Notes: generated by a model from the letters alone, not told the origin. Counted from the stretch's first letter, positions 25,206 through 33,367 are shown. The stretch is DNA of 64,000 nt from JAENVU01 sp031430375 (GCA_031430375.1 JANPBJ010000144.1:1-64000); one strand, 5' to 3'. Translations and numbers: made by a program.

Positions 25206-25610
25206 GGTTCCCGTCCCCATTACTTGGATGCGGGCACGCCCTACGAGCACCTCGCCGTGGACGAGATCGGGGGTTTCCCACTCGAGGTCGAAGCCAACCG
25301 GGATGCGCTCACCCACCGCTTCGGCGGGATCGTCCACCCGCAGACCGAACGCTTCGAGGCCAAAGCTCCAATGTTCGCCGGGCGTTTCGCACACGAACTC
25401 GACCCACAGGCCGTCGGCGCGAAACTCGAGCACTGAACTGCGCGCGCGGGGCACTTCTGCGTCGCGCACCACGATCAGGCCATCTCCGAGCGCGGCACCC
25501 GAGAACTGCGCGTCGAACCGCACGAGACCCGCGTCGGGAACCTCGAGTTCGACCGCACCGCGCAGCCCGTCCCCATCAAGATCGGCCGCGAACTCGAGCC
25601 GGTACATCAC
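25167..25610 (-). CDS. uncharacterised protein, third gene of the PEP-swivel operon
   Basis: The protein has 147 residues from the GTG at 25610, with an ATG as the second codon. I do not recognise the family. It is acidic and beta-rich, with alternating strands (RLEFAADLDGDG, VRFDAQFSGA, WVEFVCETPGEHWSFGLEAFG), no membrane segment and no signal peptide. It begins 7 nt after the TGA that ends the open continuation of the split gene upstream, so it is the last gene of that operon. It runs 39 bp into the end of the convergent glycerol kinase gene. Confidence 0.6.
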   Translation of the reverse strand: MMYRLEFAADLDGDGLRGAVELEVPDAGLVRFDAQFSGAALGDGLIVVRDAEVPRARSSVLEFRADGLWVEFVCETPGEHWSFGLEAFGLRVDDPAEAVGERIPVGFDLEWETPDLVHGEVLVGRARIQVMGTGTLEVDGGQVFEPA

Positions 25611-25617
25611 GAGATCA

Positions 25618-25815
25618 TCACTGAATCAGTGCGTAGTACGGCTCCGCGGGATCCCACGGGACGGCGTCGGGTACACCGTCGACCAATGAAAACGCCTCGT
25701 AGAGGTCGAGGCCGTCACGAGGCACCGTCCAATCCAACTCATCCGCGACCCCCGCCGCCAGTGCGAACGGGCGCAGGAACGTGAAGTACACAAACGCGCC
25801 CGCGTCGATCTTTTC
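25618..25815 (-). other. in-frame open continuation behind an amber stop
   Basis: Directly after the TAG at 25818-25816 the same frame stays open for 65 codons to a TGA at 25620-25618. The translation begins EKIDAGAFVYFTFLRPF and ends PWDPAEPYYALIQ, with ordinary protein-like composition and the GC-rich third positions of neighbouring genes. No good start codon or ribosome site begins it. It is most simply the detached C-terminus of the gene upstream. Confidence 0.6.
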
Positions 25816-26730
25816 CTAGCGCGTCATGCCTGCGATGAGCCGGTACAGCGCCGACTGAGCCAGCTTCGTGGTGGCGGCAATGTCACTCAACTCTGAGAGA
25901 GGGATCGGTGTCAACACTCCCCCGGTGCTGTCGTAGATCCCGAACGCCGAGAGCCGCGAGAAGTAATCGACCGGGTCCGTGGTGGACGTGCCCCAGTCGT
26001 TCGCGGTCACCGCCACGTCATCGAGGACGAACGCACATGTGAGATTCGAGTGCGGCAGATCGGCACACACTTCAACGCTCCAGGGGAAGTAGCCGACGCC
26101 GAACTCGTTGAAGTCGCGTACCAACACCGTGCGACCGTCGGCCAGCGGATACGGACCACTGTCCTGATACCCGGCGCGAGTATCGAAGTACAACAAGAAC
26201 AGGAACGATGTGAGCAACGCGTTTGTCTTGGCGATCTGGCGACGAGTGGCGGCGTCGACCACAGGTGCTGCTCCCGCCACCAGCTCCTCGATGACGTCGA
26301 CCCCGTATCGCGCAACGACGAGCCCCGCGTCGTAGGCCTGGTATTCACCATCGCCGCGGAACGCGAGCGCGGCCGGAGCCCAGAACTCGAAGATCGCGCC
26401 GAGCCGTTCGAGGTCGTCGTCGCGGTCGATCATCCCGAACGGCTCCAGCGCCTGGCGGATCACCAGCGGGAGATTCGCAATCGACCACAGATGCACCGCA
26501 TCGATCTGATTCCCGGGCCGTCGACCCAGCGCGCCTAGCTCCTCGGGCGGGCGCGCCGCCGCGATCACCTTCATCATGTCTGGGTACCGGCGGTACGCCT
26601 CGACACAGGACACCAAGATGTAGGCCGTCACCGGGATCAATGCCGACTCCAACGCGGTGCGTTGGGCGGTCATCGCGCCGGAGATGCGACCGTGGAACCG
26701 CAGCCAATCATTGACGGCTTCCCGCTTCAC
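25816..26730 (-). CDS. uncharacterised protein, apparently cut short by an in-frame TAG
   Basis: The protein has 304 residues from the GTG at 26730, which lies 2 nt after the TGA of the PEP-swivel gene. The protein is mostly helical, with WLRFHGRISGAMTAQ, YILVSCVEAYRRYPDM, DRDDDLERLGAIFEFW and a helix-turn-helix-like LSELSDIAATTKLAQSALYRLIAG near the end. I do not recognise the family. The frame continues for 65 sense codons after the TAG, so the ancestral product was probably 370 residues. TAG serves as a normal stop for other genes here (sucD, purH, the first gene), which argues against routine recoding. It may be a recent pseudogene, a leaky stop or a sequencing error. Confidence 0.65.
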   Translation of the reverse strand: MKREAVNDWLRFHGRISGAMTAQRTALESALIPVTAYILVSCVEAYRRYPDMMKVIAAARPPEELGALGRRPGNQIDAVHLWSIANLPLVIRQALEPFGMIDRDDDLERLGAIFEFWAPAALAFRGDGEYQAYDAGLVVARYGVDVIEELVAGAAPVVDAATRRQIAKTNALLTSFLFLLYFDTRAGYQDSGPYPLADGRTVLVRDFNEFGVGYFPWSVEVCADLPHSNLTCAFVLDDVAVTANDWGTSTTDPVDYFSRLSAFGIYDSTGGVLTPIPLSELSDIAATTKLAQSALYRLIAGMTR

Positions 26731-26732
26731 CG

Positions 26733-27086
26733 TCAGCTCCCGGCCCGCAGGATGCCCACTGCGGCGGCGCAATCGAGTTCCACCGGGTCGCCGTCGCCCG
26801 GGACCGCTCCCGTGAACGTGGTCGCCATGATGCACGGGACCTGATACTCGCGGCTCACGATGCCGATATGACTCGACGGCGTGCCCGACATGCACACCAC
26901 GGCGGTGAGCTCATCGAAGATCGGCGCGAGAAAGGTTGCGCCCGCATCCTGCACGCCGGCAATCACGCCGCCGGCGCCCGTGTCCATCAACGCGAGTACA
27001 TCGTCGGGTGTGTGCAGCATCTGCCAGGTTCCGCGCACTGCCGCCGCGGTGAACACCGTGGTCCCGGTTCCGAGTTCGTCAGTCAT
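26733..27086 (-). CDS. stand-alone PEP-utilising enzyme mobile (swivelling phosphohistidine) domain protein
   Basis: The protein has 117 residues from the ATG at 27086. The centre reads MSGTPSSHIGIVSREYQVPCIM, which is the swivelling-domain signature of PEP synthase, PPDK and enzyme I; His73 is at the phosphorylated position. DPVELDCAAAVGILR closes the domain. Normally this domain carries phosphate between a nucleotide-binding and a PEP-binding domain, but neither is encoded nearby. It heads a three-gene operon with two unknown proteins. It is divergent from the 205-residue gene, with only 37 bp between them. Confidence 0.8.
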   Translation of the reverse strand: MTDELGTGTTVFTAAAVRGTWQMLHTPDDVLALMDTGAGGVIAGVQDAGATFLAPIFDELTAVVCMSGTPSSHIGIVSREYQVPCIMATTFTGAVPGDGDPVELDCAAAVGILRAGS

Positions 27087-27093
27087 GACCCCG

Positions 27094-27115
27094 AACCTAC
27101 CGCGCCTCCTAGATT
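27094..27115. promoter_or_regulatory. compact divergent leaderless promoter pair
   Basis: On the minus strand TAGGTT (27094-27099) is 7 nt before the ATG at 27086. On the plus strand TAGATT (27110-27115) is 8 nt before the GTG at 27124. The two -10-like boxes are 10 bp apart, so simultaneous polymerase binding is unlikely and expression of the two sides may be mutually exclusive or shared through one regulator. Confidence 0.4.
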
Positions 27116-27123
27116 GACTCCCC

Positions 27124-27741
27124 GTGGACGAACCTCCCGGAGACGAACGGCCTTCCAAGGATCGGGGCGAGGGACGGCCGGTGTTACTCCAACTCCGCCT
27201 GCGGGGGAAGATCCTCGACCCGGCCTCTCCCGCCAGCGCCGCGCTCGTTGGCAGCGGGCACGCGAGCACCCGCGGCCAACACCTCATCTTGTCCCCGGCG
27301 GGCCGGGCCGTGGCAGAAACGGAGTTCCGGTTCGACCTCGATGACCCCGCAGGCTTCCATGGCGCCACGCGCGCCGCGTACGAGCAGTTTCTCCCCCGCA
27401 ACGTGGAAGTCATCCGCGTCTGCAACGACTGGCAGGTACGCGCCGGCGGTGCGCCGAACGACCATCGCGACGCCGCGTACGACTGGGGCCTCATCGACCG
27501 CCTCGCCACCATCGACGACCGGATCGGACCCGTCATCCGACGCCTCGGCAAGGCGGTCGCCCACTTCGACGGGTACCGCCCCCGGCTGCGCTCCGCTCGC
27601 ACCAGGGTGGAGGACGGCGATCGGGAATGGTTCACCTCACCCCGGATCGACTCGTATCACACCGTCTGGATGGAACTCCACGAGCATCTGCTGGTGGCAT
27701 TGGGCCTTGAGCGGTCTGCGGAAAGCGCCGAGACCTCCTGA
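27124..27741 (+). CDS. uncharacterised protein divergent from the PEP-swivel operon, possibly a winged-helix regulator
   Basis: The protein has 205 residues from the GTG at 27124. Residues 20-65 (LLQLRLRGKILDP through LSPAGRAVAE) have the shape of a short winged helix with a final beta-hairpin GQHLILSPAGR. The rest is helical, with EQFLPRNVEVIRVCNDWQV, NDHRDAAYDWGLIDRL and SPRIDSYHTVWMELHEHLL, an actinobacterial-looking conserved pattern that I cannot name with certainty. Divergent placement and compact promoters suggest it controls or serves the swivel operon. The hydrolase follows after 2 nt. Confidence 0.6.
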   Translation: MDEPPGDERPSKDRGEGRPVLLQLRLRGKILDPASPASAALVGSGHASTRGQHLILSPAGRAVAETEFRFDLDDPAGFHGATRAAYEQFLPRNVEVIRVCNDWQVRAGGAPNDHRDAAYDWGLIDRLATIDDRIGPVIRRLGKAVAHFDGYRPRLRSARTRVEDGDREWFTSPRIDSYHTVWMELHEHLLVALGLERSAESAETS

Positions 27742-27743
27742 GC

Positions 27744-28646
27744 ATGCAACAACGTTGGTTCGACTGTGACGGCCGCTTCGTCCACACCGTGGACTGGGAG
27801 CCCGAGACCGTTGACCCCGCCGCGGCCCCCGTGGTTCTGATCCACGGACTCGGCGGCAGCACGATCAGTTGGGAACTCGTGGGCCAGCACCTCAGCGATC
27901 GGCTGCGGACGCGGGTGACCGCGCTCGACCTTCCCGGGTTTGGCAAGACACGCTGTCCCGAACTGCCCACCGGCTTCGAGGCTCACCGCCATGTGGTCAA
28001 GACGCTGCTCACCGAACGTGGCCCCGCGATCGTGGCGGGCAACTCGATGGGCGGGGCAATCACTGTCTCCCTCGCGCAGCGCCACCCGGAGCTCGTGCGC
28101 GCCATGGTGTTGGTCAACGCGGCCTACCCACGCCCGTCGGGCAACTTCGACCAGCTCACTCGTACGGCCAAGTTCGCGGCGCTCACGTTTCCCAAGGCTG
28201 CAACTCCCGTGGTCAACGCGCGCGCTCGGAGGCTCGGGCCGGTCGGGATGGTGGACGCGACAATGCTGTTCGTCCTCTCCGACCCCAAACGACTCGACGG
28301 GGACCTGCGCGACCGGCTCATCGAACTCGCCGCGCTGCGCCAGTCGTACCCCGAGGCCGCGGTCGCCTACGCGCAGAGCGGCGGCACATTGTTCCGGTAT
28401 CTCGCGTTCCGCATGCGATCGGATCTCAACACTGTGACGGTACCCACACTCGTCGTGCACGGCACCCGGGACCGTTTGGTTCCTGTGTCGTTCGCGCGCG
28501 CGGTCGCGCAGCGGCGAAGTGACTGGACGTACCACGAACTCAACGACTGCGGCCACGCACCGCAACTCGAGTGGCCGGCGCGCTTCGTCGACGTCGTCAG
28601 CGGGTGGACGGAGCAGGCGCTTCGAGATCCAGCAACGCTCGCTTGA
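27744..28646 (+). CDS. alpha/beta-fold hydrolase
   Basis: The protein has 300 residues. VVLIHGLGGSTISWEL holds the oxyanion HG motif, GNSMGGAITVSLAQRHP holds the nucleophile serine, VVHGTRDRLVP places the acidic residue, and ELNDCGHAPQLEWP holds the catalytic histidine. The substrate is unknown. It lies 2 nt behind the 205-residue gene and is probably co-transcribed. Its 3' end overlaps the convergent methyltransferase by 50 bp. Confidence 0.88.
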   Translation: MQQRWFDCDGRFVHTVDWEPETVDPAAAPVVLIHGLGGSTISWELVGQHLSDRLRTRVTALDLPGFGKTRCPELPTGFEAHRHVVKTLLTERGPAIVAGNSMGGAITVSLAQRHPELVRAMVLVNAAYPRPSGNFDQLTRTAKFAALTFPKAATPVVNARARRLGPVGMVDATMLFVLSDPKRLDGDLRDRLIELAALRQSYPEAAVAYAQSGGTLFRYLAFRMRSDLNTVTVPTLVVHGTRDRLVPVSFARAVAQRRSDWTYHELNDCGHAPQLEWPARFVDVVSGWTEQALRDPATLA

Positions 28647-29139
28647 GCGCGATCCCGTTCTGCCGGGTCTCCCCGTACCCGCCGCCGTACCCACCAATTC
28701 CGTTGGCCGCAACGACGCGATGACACGGGATCACGAACGGCACCGGATTGCGGGCCATCGTGGTTCCCACGGCGCGGGCCGCGCCGGGTCGCCCCGCCAT
28801 CACCGCGAGTTCGCCGTACGTCACGGTCTCGCCGTAGGGCACCTCCATGCGCAACGTGTCCAAGACATGGCGTTGGAACTCGGAAAGTCGTGAAGCGCCC
28901 AGGTCCACCGGCATCTCGAACACCTGGCGCCGACCGCAGAAGAAGTCATCGATCTGACGCGCGACGGCCCGGTCTCGACGCGGCGCGTTCACAAACTCTT
29001 CGTCGTCGGCCGGCGCTTCGATCCCCGTCGTTCCCGGCTCCACGCGCGGCAGCGTGATGCGTTCAACTCCGCCGGGACCAACGACCACCACGATGTCGCC
29101 GAACGGGATCGTCTGACGCCACCAACGCGCTGCTTTCAA
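28597..29139 (-). CDS. ogt: methylated-DNA--[protein]-cysteine S-methyltransferase
   Basis: The protein has 180 residues with a TTG start. The C-terminal domain has FQRHVLDTLRMEVPYGETVTYGELA and the active-site PCHRVV, whose cysteine accepts the methyl group from O6-methylguanine in a single-turnover repair. GGYGGGYGETRQNGIALKRALL is the usual final motif. The N-terminal ribonuclease-like domain is short, as in Ogt/MGMT. It overlaps the convergent hydrolase. Confidence 0.92.
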   Translation of the reverse strand: MKAARWWRQTIPFGDIVVVVGPGGVERITLPRVEPGTTGIEAPADDEEFVNAPRRDRAVARQIDDFFCGRRQVFEMPVDLGASRLSEFQRHVLDTLRMEVPYGETVTYGELAVMAGRPGAARAVGTTMARNPVPFVIPCHRVVAANGIGGYGGGYGETRQNGIALKRALLDLEAPAPSTR

Positions 29140-29195
29140 GGCGAGATCGCGGTCACGACGAGATCGATGTCATAAGGAGATCAACAGCGGGCCGG

Positions 29196-30188
29196 TTAGA
29201 TCAGACCGAGTGCCGTGATCTCGTCGCGTTCCGAGACGAGTTCTGCCGTGGTCACCGCAAGTTTCTCCTGCGCGAAGTCGTCATGACCCAGCCCTTCCAC
29301 CACGTTCCAGCCGCCGTTGCCATCAGCGGCAACCGGGAAGCCGTACTGGAGACCCTCGGGCGTTCCGTACTCTCCCCGACTCGCGACGGCGAGGCTCGCC
29401 CAGCCACCGGACGGCGGAACCGTGTGCACGCTGTTCACGGAGTCGATGGCGGCGTTGGCCGCCGACGCGGCCGACGACAAGCCACGCGCTTCGATAATCG
29501 CCGCGCCTCGCTTCTGCACGGTCTCGATAAACGGCCCGCGCAACCAGTCGGGATCATCGATGACGGCCGCTGCCGGCTTGCCGCCGATCTGGGCATTCGC
29601 AAAGTCGGGGTACTGGGTCGCGGAATGGTTTCCCCAGATCGTCACGTTGGTGACATCACTCACCGGGACGCCGGCCTTCTGCGCGAGCTGGGTCTGGGCG
29701 CGGTTCTGATCGAGGCGGGTCATCGCGAACCAACGCTCGGCCGGGATGTCGGGCGCGTTGCTCCGTGCGATGAGGCAGTTGGTGTTGCACGGGTTGCCGA
29801 CTACCAGCACGCGCACGTCCGACGCCGCGTGCGCGTTGATCGCCTCGCCCTGAGGCTTGAAGATCCCACCATTCACCTTGAGGAGATCGCCGCGCTCCAT
29901 GCCGGCCTTGCGTGGGATCGATCCCACGAGCAGCGCCCAACTCGTACCGTCAAACGCGGTCGTGAGATCCGAGGTGGTCTCAATCCCGGCGAGGAGGGGA
30001 AACGCGCAATCGTCGAGTTCCATAGCCACCCCACCGAGGGCCTGCATCGCGGGCTCGATCTCGAGGAGGCGCAGGACCACTGGCTGGTCCGGACCGAGAA
30101 GCTGGCCGGACGCGATCCGGAAGAGGATGGCGTACCCGATCTGCCCGGCCGCGCCCGTGACAGTGACATGAACTGGAATCTTGGACAT
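29196..30188 (-). CDS. mdh: malate dehydrogenase
   Basis: The protein has 330 residues. The nucleotide-binding TGAAGQIGYAILFRIASG starts at residue 11. NPCNTNCLIA and FAMTRLDQNRAQTQLA are followed by the catalytic-histidine motif WGNHSATQYPD. The length and motifs match the actinobacterial type related to the cytosolic/NADP branch. It interconverts malate and oxaloacetate with NAD in the TCA cycle; icd and sucCD lie in the same window. TAAGTT 6 nt before the ATG suggests a leaderless transcript. Confidence 0.94.
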   Translation of the reverse strand: MSKIPVHVTVTGAAGQIGYAILFRIASGQLLGPDQPVVLRLLEIEPAMQALGGVAMELDDCAFPLLAGIETTSDLTTAFDGTSWALLVGSIPRKAGMERGDLLKVNGGIFKPQGEAINAHAASDVRVLVVGNPCNTNCLIARSNAPDIPAERWFAMTRLDQNRAQTQLAQKAGVPVSDVTNVTIWGNHSATQYPDFANAQIGGKPAAAVIDDPDWLRGPFIETVQKRGAAIIEARGLSSAASAANAAIDSVNSVHTVPPSGGWASLAVASRGEYGTPEGLQYGFPVAADGNGGWNVVEGLGHDDFAQEKLAVTTAELVSERDEITALGLI

Positions 30189-30194
30189 AGGTCG

Positions 30195-30200
30195 AACTTA
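30195..30200 (-). promoter_or_regulatory. putative leaderless -10 box (TAAGTT on the minus strand)
   Basis: TAAGTT, then 6 nt, then the ATG of mdh at 30188. Confidence 0.45.
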
Positions 30201-30240
30201 GTGAGGAAACCTCGCCTCGGGGGCACCGGACTCGTGTGCC

Positions 30241-31020
30241 TCAGGGTTTGGTGCTGTCCGGCACGTCACTGAGTAACGCTTCTCTTGCTTCGCGGAGCTC
30301 CGCGATGCGTTCGGCCGCCGCATCGGACTGGCCGCCGTGGTCGGGATGCGCCAGGCGGAGCAACCGGCGGAACCGCCGCTGAATATCGGTCCGATCGAGC
30401 ACGCCACCCGCTCCCAGGCCGAGCACCTCCATGGCCCATCGGCGTTCGGCGGGCACTCCGACCCACGGCGACCCATCGAAGGTGCTGTAGGCATCGGCCA
30501 CCGGTCCCATCCCGGCTGCCGGCGGGGCCAGTATCGGGATGCCTTCCATCAACCGCCGCACGATGAAGGGTTCCGGGATCACACCGGGCTGCGCGACCGC
30601 AGCCTCGATCGCGCGCACCGCGCGGCGCCGCACACTGGAGCCGAGCGATCCCGCCGCCAGGATCGCACCCAACACCTGCGGACCAGGCGCGCCGTGCACA
30701 TCGAGCTCCACGATGAACCGACCCTCTTCTTCCAACAGCCGGTGGCGTGAGCGGTCGAGGCCGTGGACGTCGGTCTGGAGCCGGTGGCGCAGCGCGATGC
30801 TCGGCACCGTGATCCCATGGCGCGCCACCTCGTGGAGCAACCGAGGGAGGTCGTCGAGCTGTTCGCCCGCGAAGGACCCGACGTGTTCGGCCACCACCGC
30901 CGCGAGCAGCCCGGCGCCGTGCGCGGCACCCGTCATCGGCAGGTACTGATCGCCGAGCGCGACCCGACGCGTCGGCATGTGCCGACGGGTGTGGCGGATC
31001 AACAACTCGGCGAGAATCAC
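30241..31020 (-). CDS. protein with C-terminal J-domain-like module
   Basis: The protein has 259 residues with a GTG start. The first 190 residues are not recognised: helical, with VVAEHVGSFAGEQLDDLPRLL and a hydrophobic but not membrane-like centre. Residues about 198-255 form a J-like domain: LGLGAGGVLDRTDIQRRFRRL, then RLAHPDHGG with the HPD tripeptide needed to stimulate Hsp70 ATPase, then AELREAREALL. Classical DnaJ has the J-domain at the N-terminus; a C-terminal position suggests a specialised Hsp70 co-chaperone. It sits between icd and mdh on the same strand. Confidence 0.7.
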   Translation of the reverse strand: MILAELLIRHTRRHMPTRRVALGDQYLPMTGAAHGAGLLAAVVAEHVGSFAGEQLDDLPRLLHEVARHGITVPSIALRHRLQTDVHGLDRSRHRLLEEEGRFIVELDVHGAPGPQVLGAILAAGSLGSSVRRRAVRAIEAAVAQPGVIPEPFIVRRLMEGIPILAPPAAGMGPVADAYSTFDGSPWVGVPAERRWAMEVLGLGAGGVLDRTDIQRRFRRLLRLAHPDHGGQSDAAAERIAELREAREALLSDVPDSTKP

Positions 31021-31086
31021 CCTTGGCTCACCTCCGAAAAGGGTTCGGCGCGGCGCGAACTCACGGATGAGCGACCGGCGTCACGG

Positions 31087-32283
31087 TTACAGACGGTCGA
31101 CGATGGCCTGCGCGAACGCGGAGCACTTCACCTCGGTGGCACCATCCATCTGGCGGGCGAAGTCGTACGTCACGACCTTGTCGCCGATGGTTGCTTCCAG
31201 CGCGCGCACGATGTCATCCGCGGCGGCTTGCCAGCCCAGGTGTTCGAACATCATCACACCGGAGAGCAGCACCGATCCGGGATTGACCTTGTCCTGACCT
31301 GCGTACTTCGGTGCCGTGCCGTGGGTGGCCTCGAAGATCCCGTGACCCGTCACATAGTTGATGTTGCCTCCGGGTGCGATCCCGATGCCGCCCACTTGCG
31401 CGGCCAGCGCGTCGGAGAGATAGTCGCCGTTCAAGTTGGTGGTGGCGATCACGTCGAACTCGTCCGGCCGCGTCAACACCTGTTGCAGCGTGATGTCGGC
31501 GATGGAGTCCTTGACGAGCACCTTGTCGCCCGGATCGCCACCGCAGTCGTCCCAACCCACGGCCACATCGGAGAACTCGTCGCGCGTGAGCTCGTAGCCC
31601 CAGTTCATGAACGCACCTTCGGTGAACTTCTGAATGTTGCCCTTGTGGACGATGGTCACCGACTTCCGCTGATGCGACACCGCGTATTCGATCGCGGCGC
31701 GCACAAGGCGCTTCGAACCCGTTTCGGAAATCGGCTTGATCCCCACACCGGAGTCGGGCCGAATGGTCCACCCCATCTCGTCGTGAAGCATCTCGATCAG
31801 ACGCTTCGCTTCGGGCGTCCCCTCTTCCACTTCAAGGCCCGCGTAGATGTCTTCGGTGTTCTCCCGAAAGATCACCATGTCGACCTTCTCGGGGTGCTTC
31901 ACCGGCGACGGCACTCCCGTGAACCACCGCACCGGACGCAAACACACGTAGAGGTCAAGGATCTGGCGCAGCGCCACGTTGAGCGAGCGGATCCCACCAC
32001 CGATCGGCGTGGTCAGTGGTCCCTTGATACCGATGAGGTACTCGCGGAACGCGTCGACGGTTTCATCGGGCAACCAATTCCCGGTTTGGTCGAACGCCTT
32101 CTGGCCTGCGAGCACTTCCATCCATCCGATGGTGTTGCCGTGTTTCGCCGCGGCGGCATCGAGCACGAGCTTGGCGGCGGGCCAAATATCCACGCCGGTG
32201 CCATCACCTTCGATGAACGGGATGATCGGTTCGGTACCCACGTTGAGCGAGCCGTCGGCGTTCTGGGTGATCTTCTCGGGCAT
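31087..32283 (-). CDS. icd: isocitrate dehydrogenase (NADP-dependent)
   Basis: The protein has 398 residues from the ATG at 32283; a longer open frame upstream is not part of the family. It is of the E. coli type: PFIEGDGTGVDIWPA at the start, TPIGGGIRSLNVALRQ carrying the regulatory or substrate serine, LRPVRWFTGVPSPVKHP, the metal and isocitrate residues in TTNLNGDYLSDALAAQVGG, and GHGIFEATHGTAPKYAG in the cofactor loop. It decarboxylates isocitrate to 2-oxoglutarate in the TCA cycle. Confidence 0.94.
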   Translation of the reverse strand: MPEKITQNADGSLNVGTEPIIPFIEGDGTGVDIWPAAKLVLDAAAAKHGNTIGWMEVLAGQKAFDQTGNWLPDETVDAFREYLIGIKGPLTTPIGGGIRSLNVALRQILDLYVCLRPVRWFTGVPSPVKHPEKVDMVIFRENTEDIYAGLEVEEGTPEAKRLIEMLHDEMGWTIRPDSGVGIKPISETGSKRLVRAAIEYAVSHQRKSVTIVHKGNIQKFTEGAFMNWGYELTRDEFSDVAVGWDDCGGDPGDKVLVKDSIADITLQQVLTRPDEFDVIATTNLNGDYLSDALAAQVGGIGIAPGGNINYVTGHGIFEATHGTAPKYAGQDKVNPGSVLLSGVMMFEHLGWQAAADDIVRALEATIGDKVVTYDFARQMDGATEVKCSAFAQAIVDRL

Positions 32284-32324
32284 CGGGTTCCTTCGGGTTC
32301 GGGGGCAGTTGCGGGACGTGTCGC

Positions 32325-32516
32325 TCAGGCCGTGAGGCCAACGACGAGGAGCGTGAGTGCGAAGACCACGACGAGCGCGCCCGTCATGAGCCATAGCGTC
32401 GCGCCTGCGAAGGGGTTGGGGCGATCCGGGCCGAACTCCGAGGAGAGCCCGCAGGATTCGCACCGGGTTTCGGGGTCGTGCGGGAGTCCGCACAAGGAAC
32501 ACAGAGTGGAGTTCAT
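32325..32516 (-). CDS. small zinc-ribbon membrane protein
   Basis: The protein has 63 residues. CSLCG and CESCG (CxxC, 8 residues, CxxC) form a zinc ribbon near the N-terminus, and the last 25 residues (LWLMTGALVVVFALTLLVVG) are one transmembrane helix. Its ATG overlaps the TGA of folD, so it is translated from the same message. Function unknown; the small size and the overlap with folD support a real gene. Confidence 0.65.
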   Translation of the reverse strand: MNSTLCSLCGLPHDPETRCESCGLSSEFGPDRPNPFAGATLWLMTGALVVVFALTLLVVGLTA

Positions 32517-33367
32517 AGGGCGTTGCGCTCGGCGATCTCGACCAGGTTGCGGAACAGCATCGCGATCGTGGTCGGTCCAATGCCGCCCACGCGGGGCGTG
32601 ATCCAGCCCGCCACTTCCTCGCACGCCACGTCCACGTCGGGCAACAACGTTCGGCCCTTGTACCGGACACCGGCACCGACGACGACGCAGCCGGGCGTGA
32701 GGTGCTCCGGCTGGATGATTCCGGGCACGCCCGCCGCCGCGATCACGATGTCCGCGGCACGCGTGTATTTCGCCCAGTCGGCGACACCGGTGTGCACGAC
32801 CGTGACCGCGGCGTTCGCGGTCGGACGCTTCTGCGAGAGCAACAACGCGAGCGGTCGACCGATGGTGAGGCCGCGGCCCAAGATGCAGACGCCCCGGCCC
32901 GCTACGGGGATGTCGTAGTGCGCGAGCAGCGCCTCGATCCCGCCCGGTGTGCATGGAACCGGGCCGGGCATCGAGAGGGCGATCCGGCCGAGGTTGACCG
33001 GGTGCATCCCGTCCACGTCTTTGTCGGGATCCAGCGTGAACAGTGCGGACTCAAAATCGATATGGGGCGGCGGAGGGTACTGGAACAACACCGCGTCGAT
33101 CGCGGGATCGGCGTTGAGCGCGGCTACGGCCGCGAGCACGTCGGCTTGGGTCGCATCCGCGGCCAGGTGAACATCGGCGGAGTGGCAACCGAGTTCCGCG
33201 GCCTTGGCGTGTTTCATACCCACGTACCTCGCGCTCGCGTCGTCTTGACCCACGAGCAGCGTGGCGAGACCGGGAGTGAACCCGCGATCCACGAGCGAAA
33301 CGATGCGCGGCTTGAGATCTGCGAACACTGCATCGGCCACCGGCGCGCCGGGCATCAATATCGTCAC
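32513..33367 (-). CDS. folD: bifunctional methylenetetrahydrofolate dehydrogenase/methenyltetrahydrofolate cyclohydrolase
   Basis: The protein has 284 residues. LATLLVGQDDASARYVGMKHAKAAELG holds the catalytic tyrosine and lysine (YVGMK), VLFQYPPP is the variant of QLPLP, DKDVDGMHPVN is the FolD signature and CTPGGIEALL precedes the NADP domain with GRGLTIGRPLA. It oxidises 5,10-methylene-THF and hydrolyses methenyl-THF to 10-formyl-THF, the donor used by PurN and PurH encoded directly upstream in the same orientation. Confidence 0.95.
   Translation of the reverse strand: MTILMPGAPVADAVFADLKPRIVSLVDRGFTPGLATLLVGQDDASARYVGMKHAKAAELGCHSADVHLAADATQADVLAAVAALNADPAIDAVLFQYPPPPHIDFESALFTLDPDKDVDGMHPVNLGRIALSMPGPVPCTPGGIEALLAHYDIPVAGRGVCILGRGLTIGRPLALLLSQKRPTANAAVTVVHTGVADWAKYTRAADIVIAAAGVPGIIQPEHLTPGCVVVGAGVRYKGRTLLPDVDVACEEVAGWITPRVGGIGPTTIAMLFRNLVEIAERNAL

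Noticed and set aside
25816..25818. TAG read as pyrrolysine or another amino acid
   Set aside because: No pyl genes or special downstream element are visible, and TAG is used as the ordinary stop of other genes in the window.
30763..32601. 612-codon open frame on the plus strand
   Set aside because: Antisense of icd and the J-domain gene; composition is that of a shadow frame.
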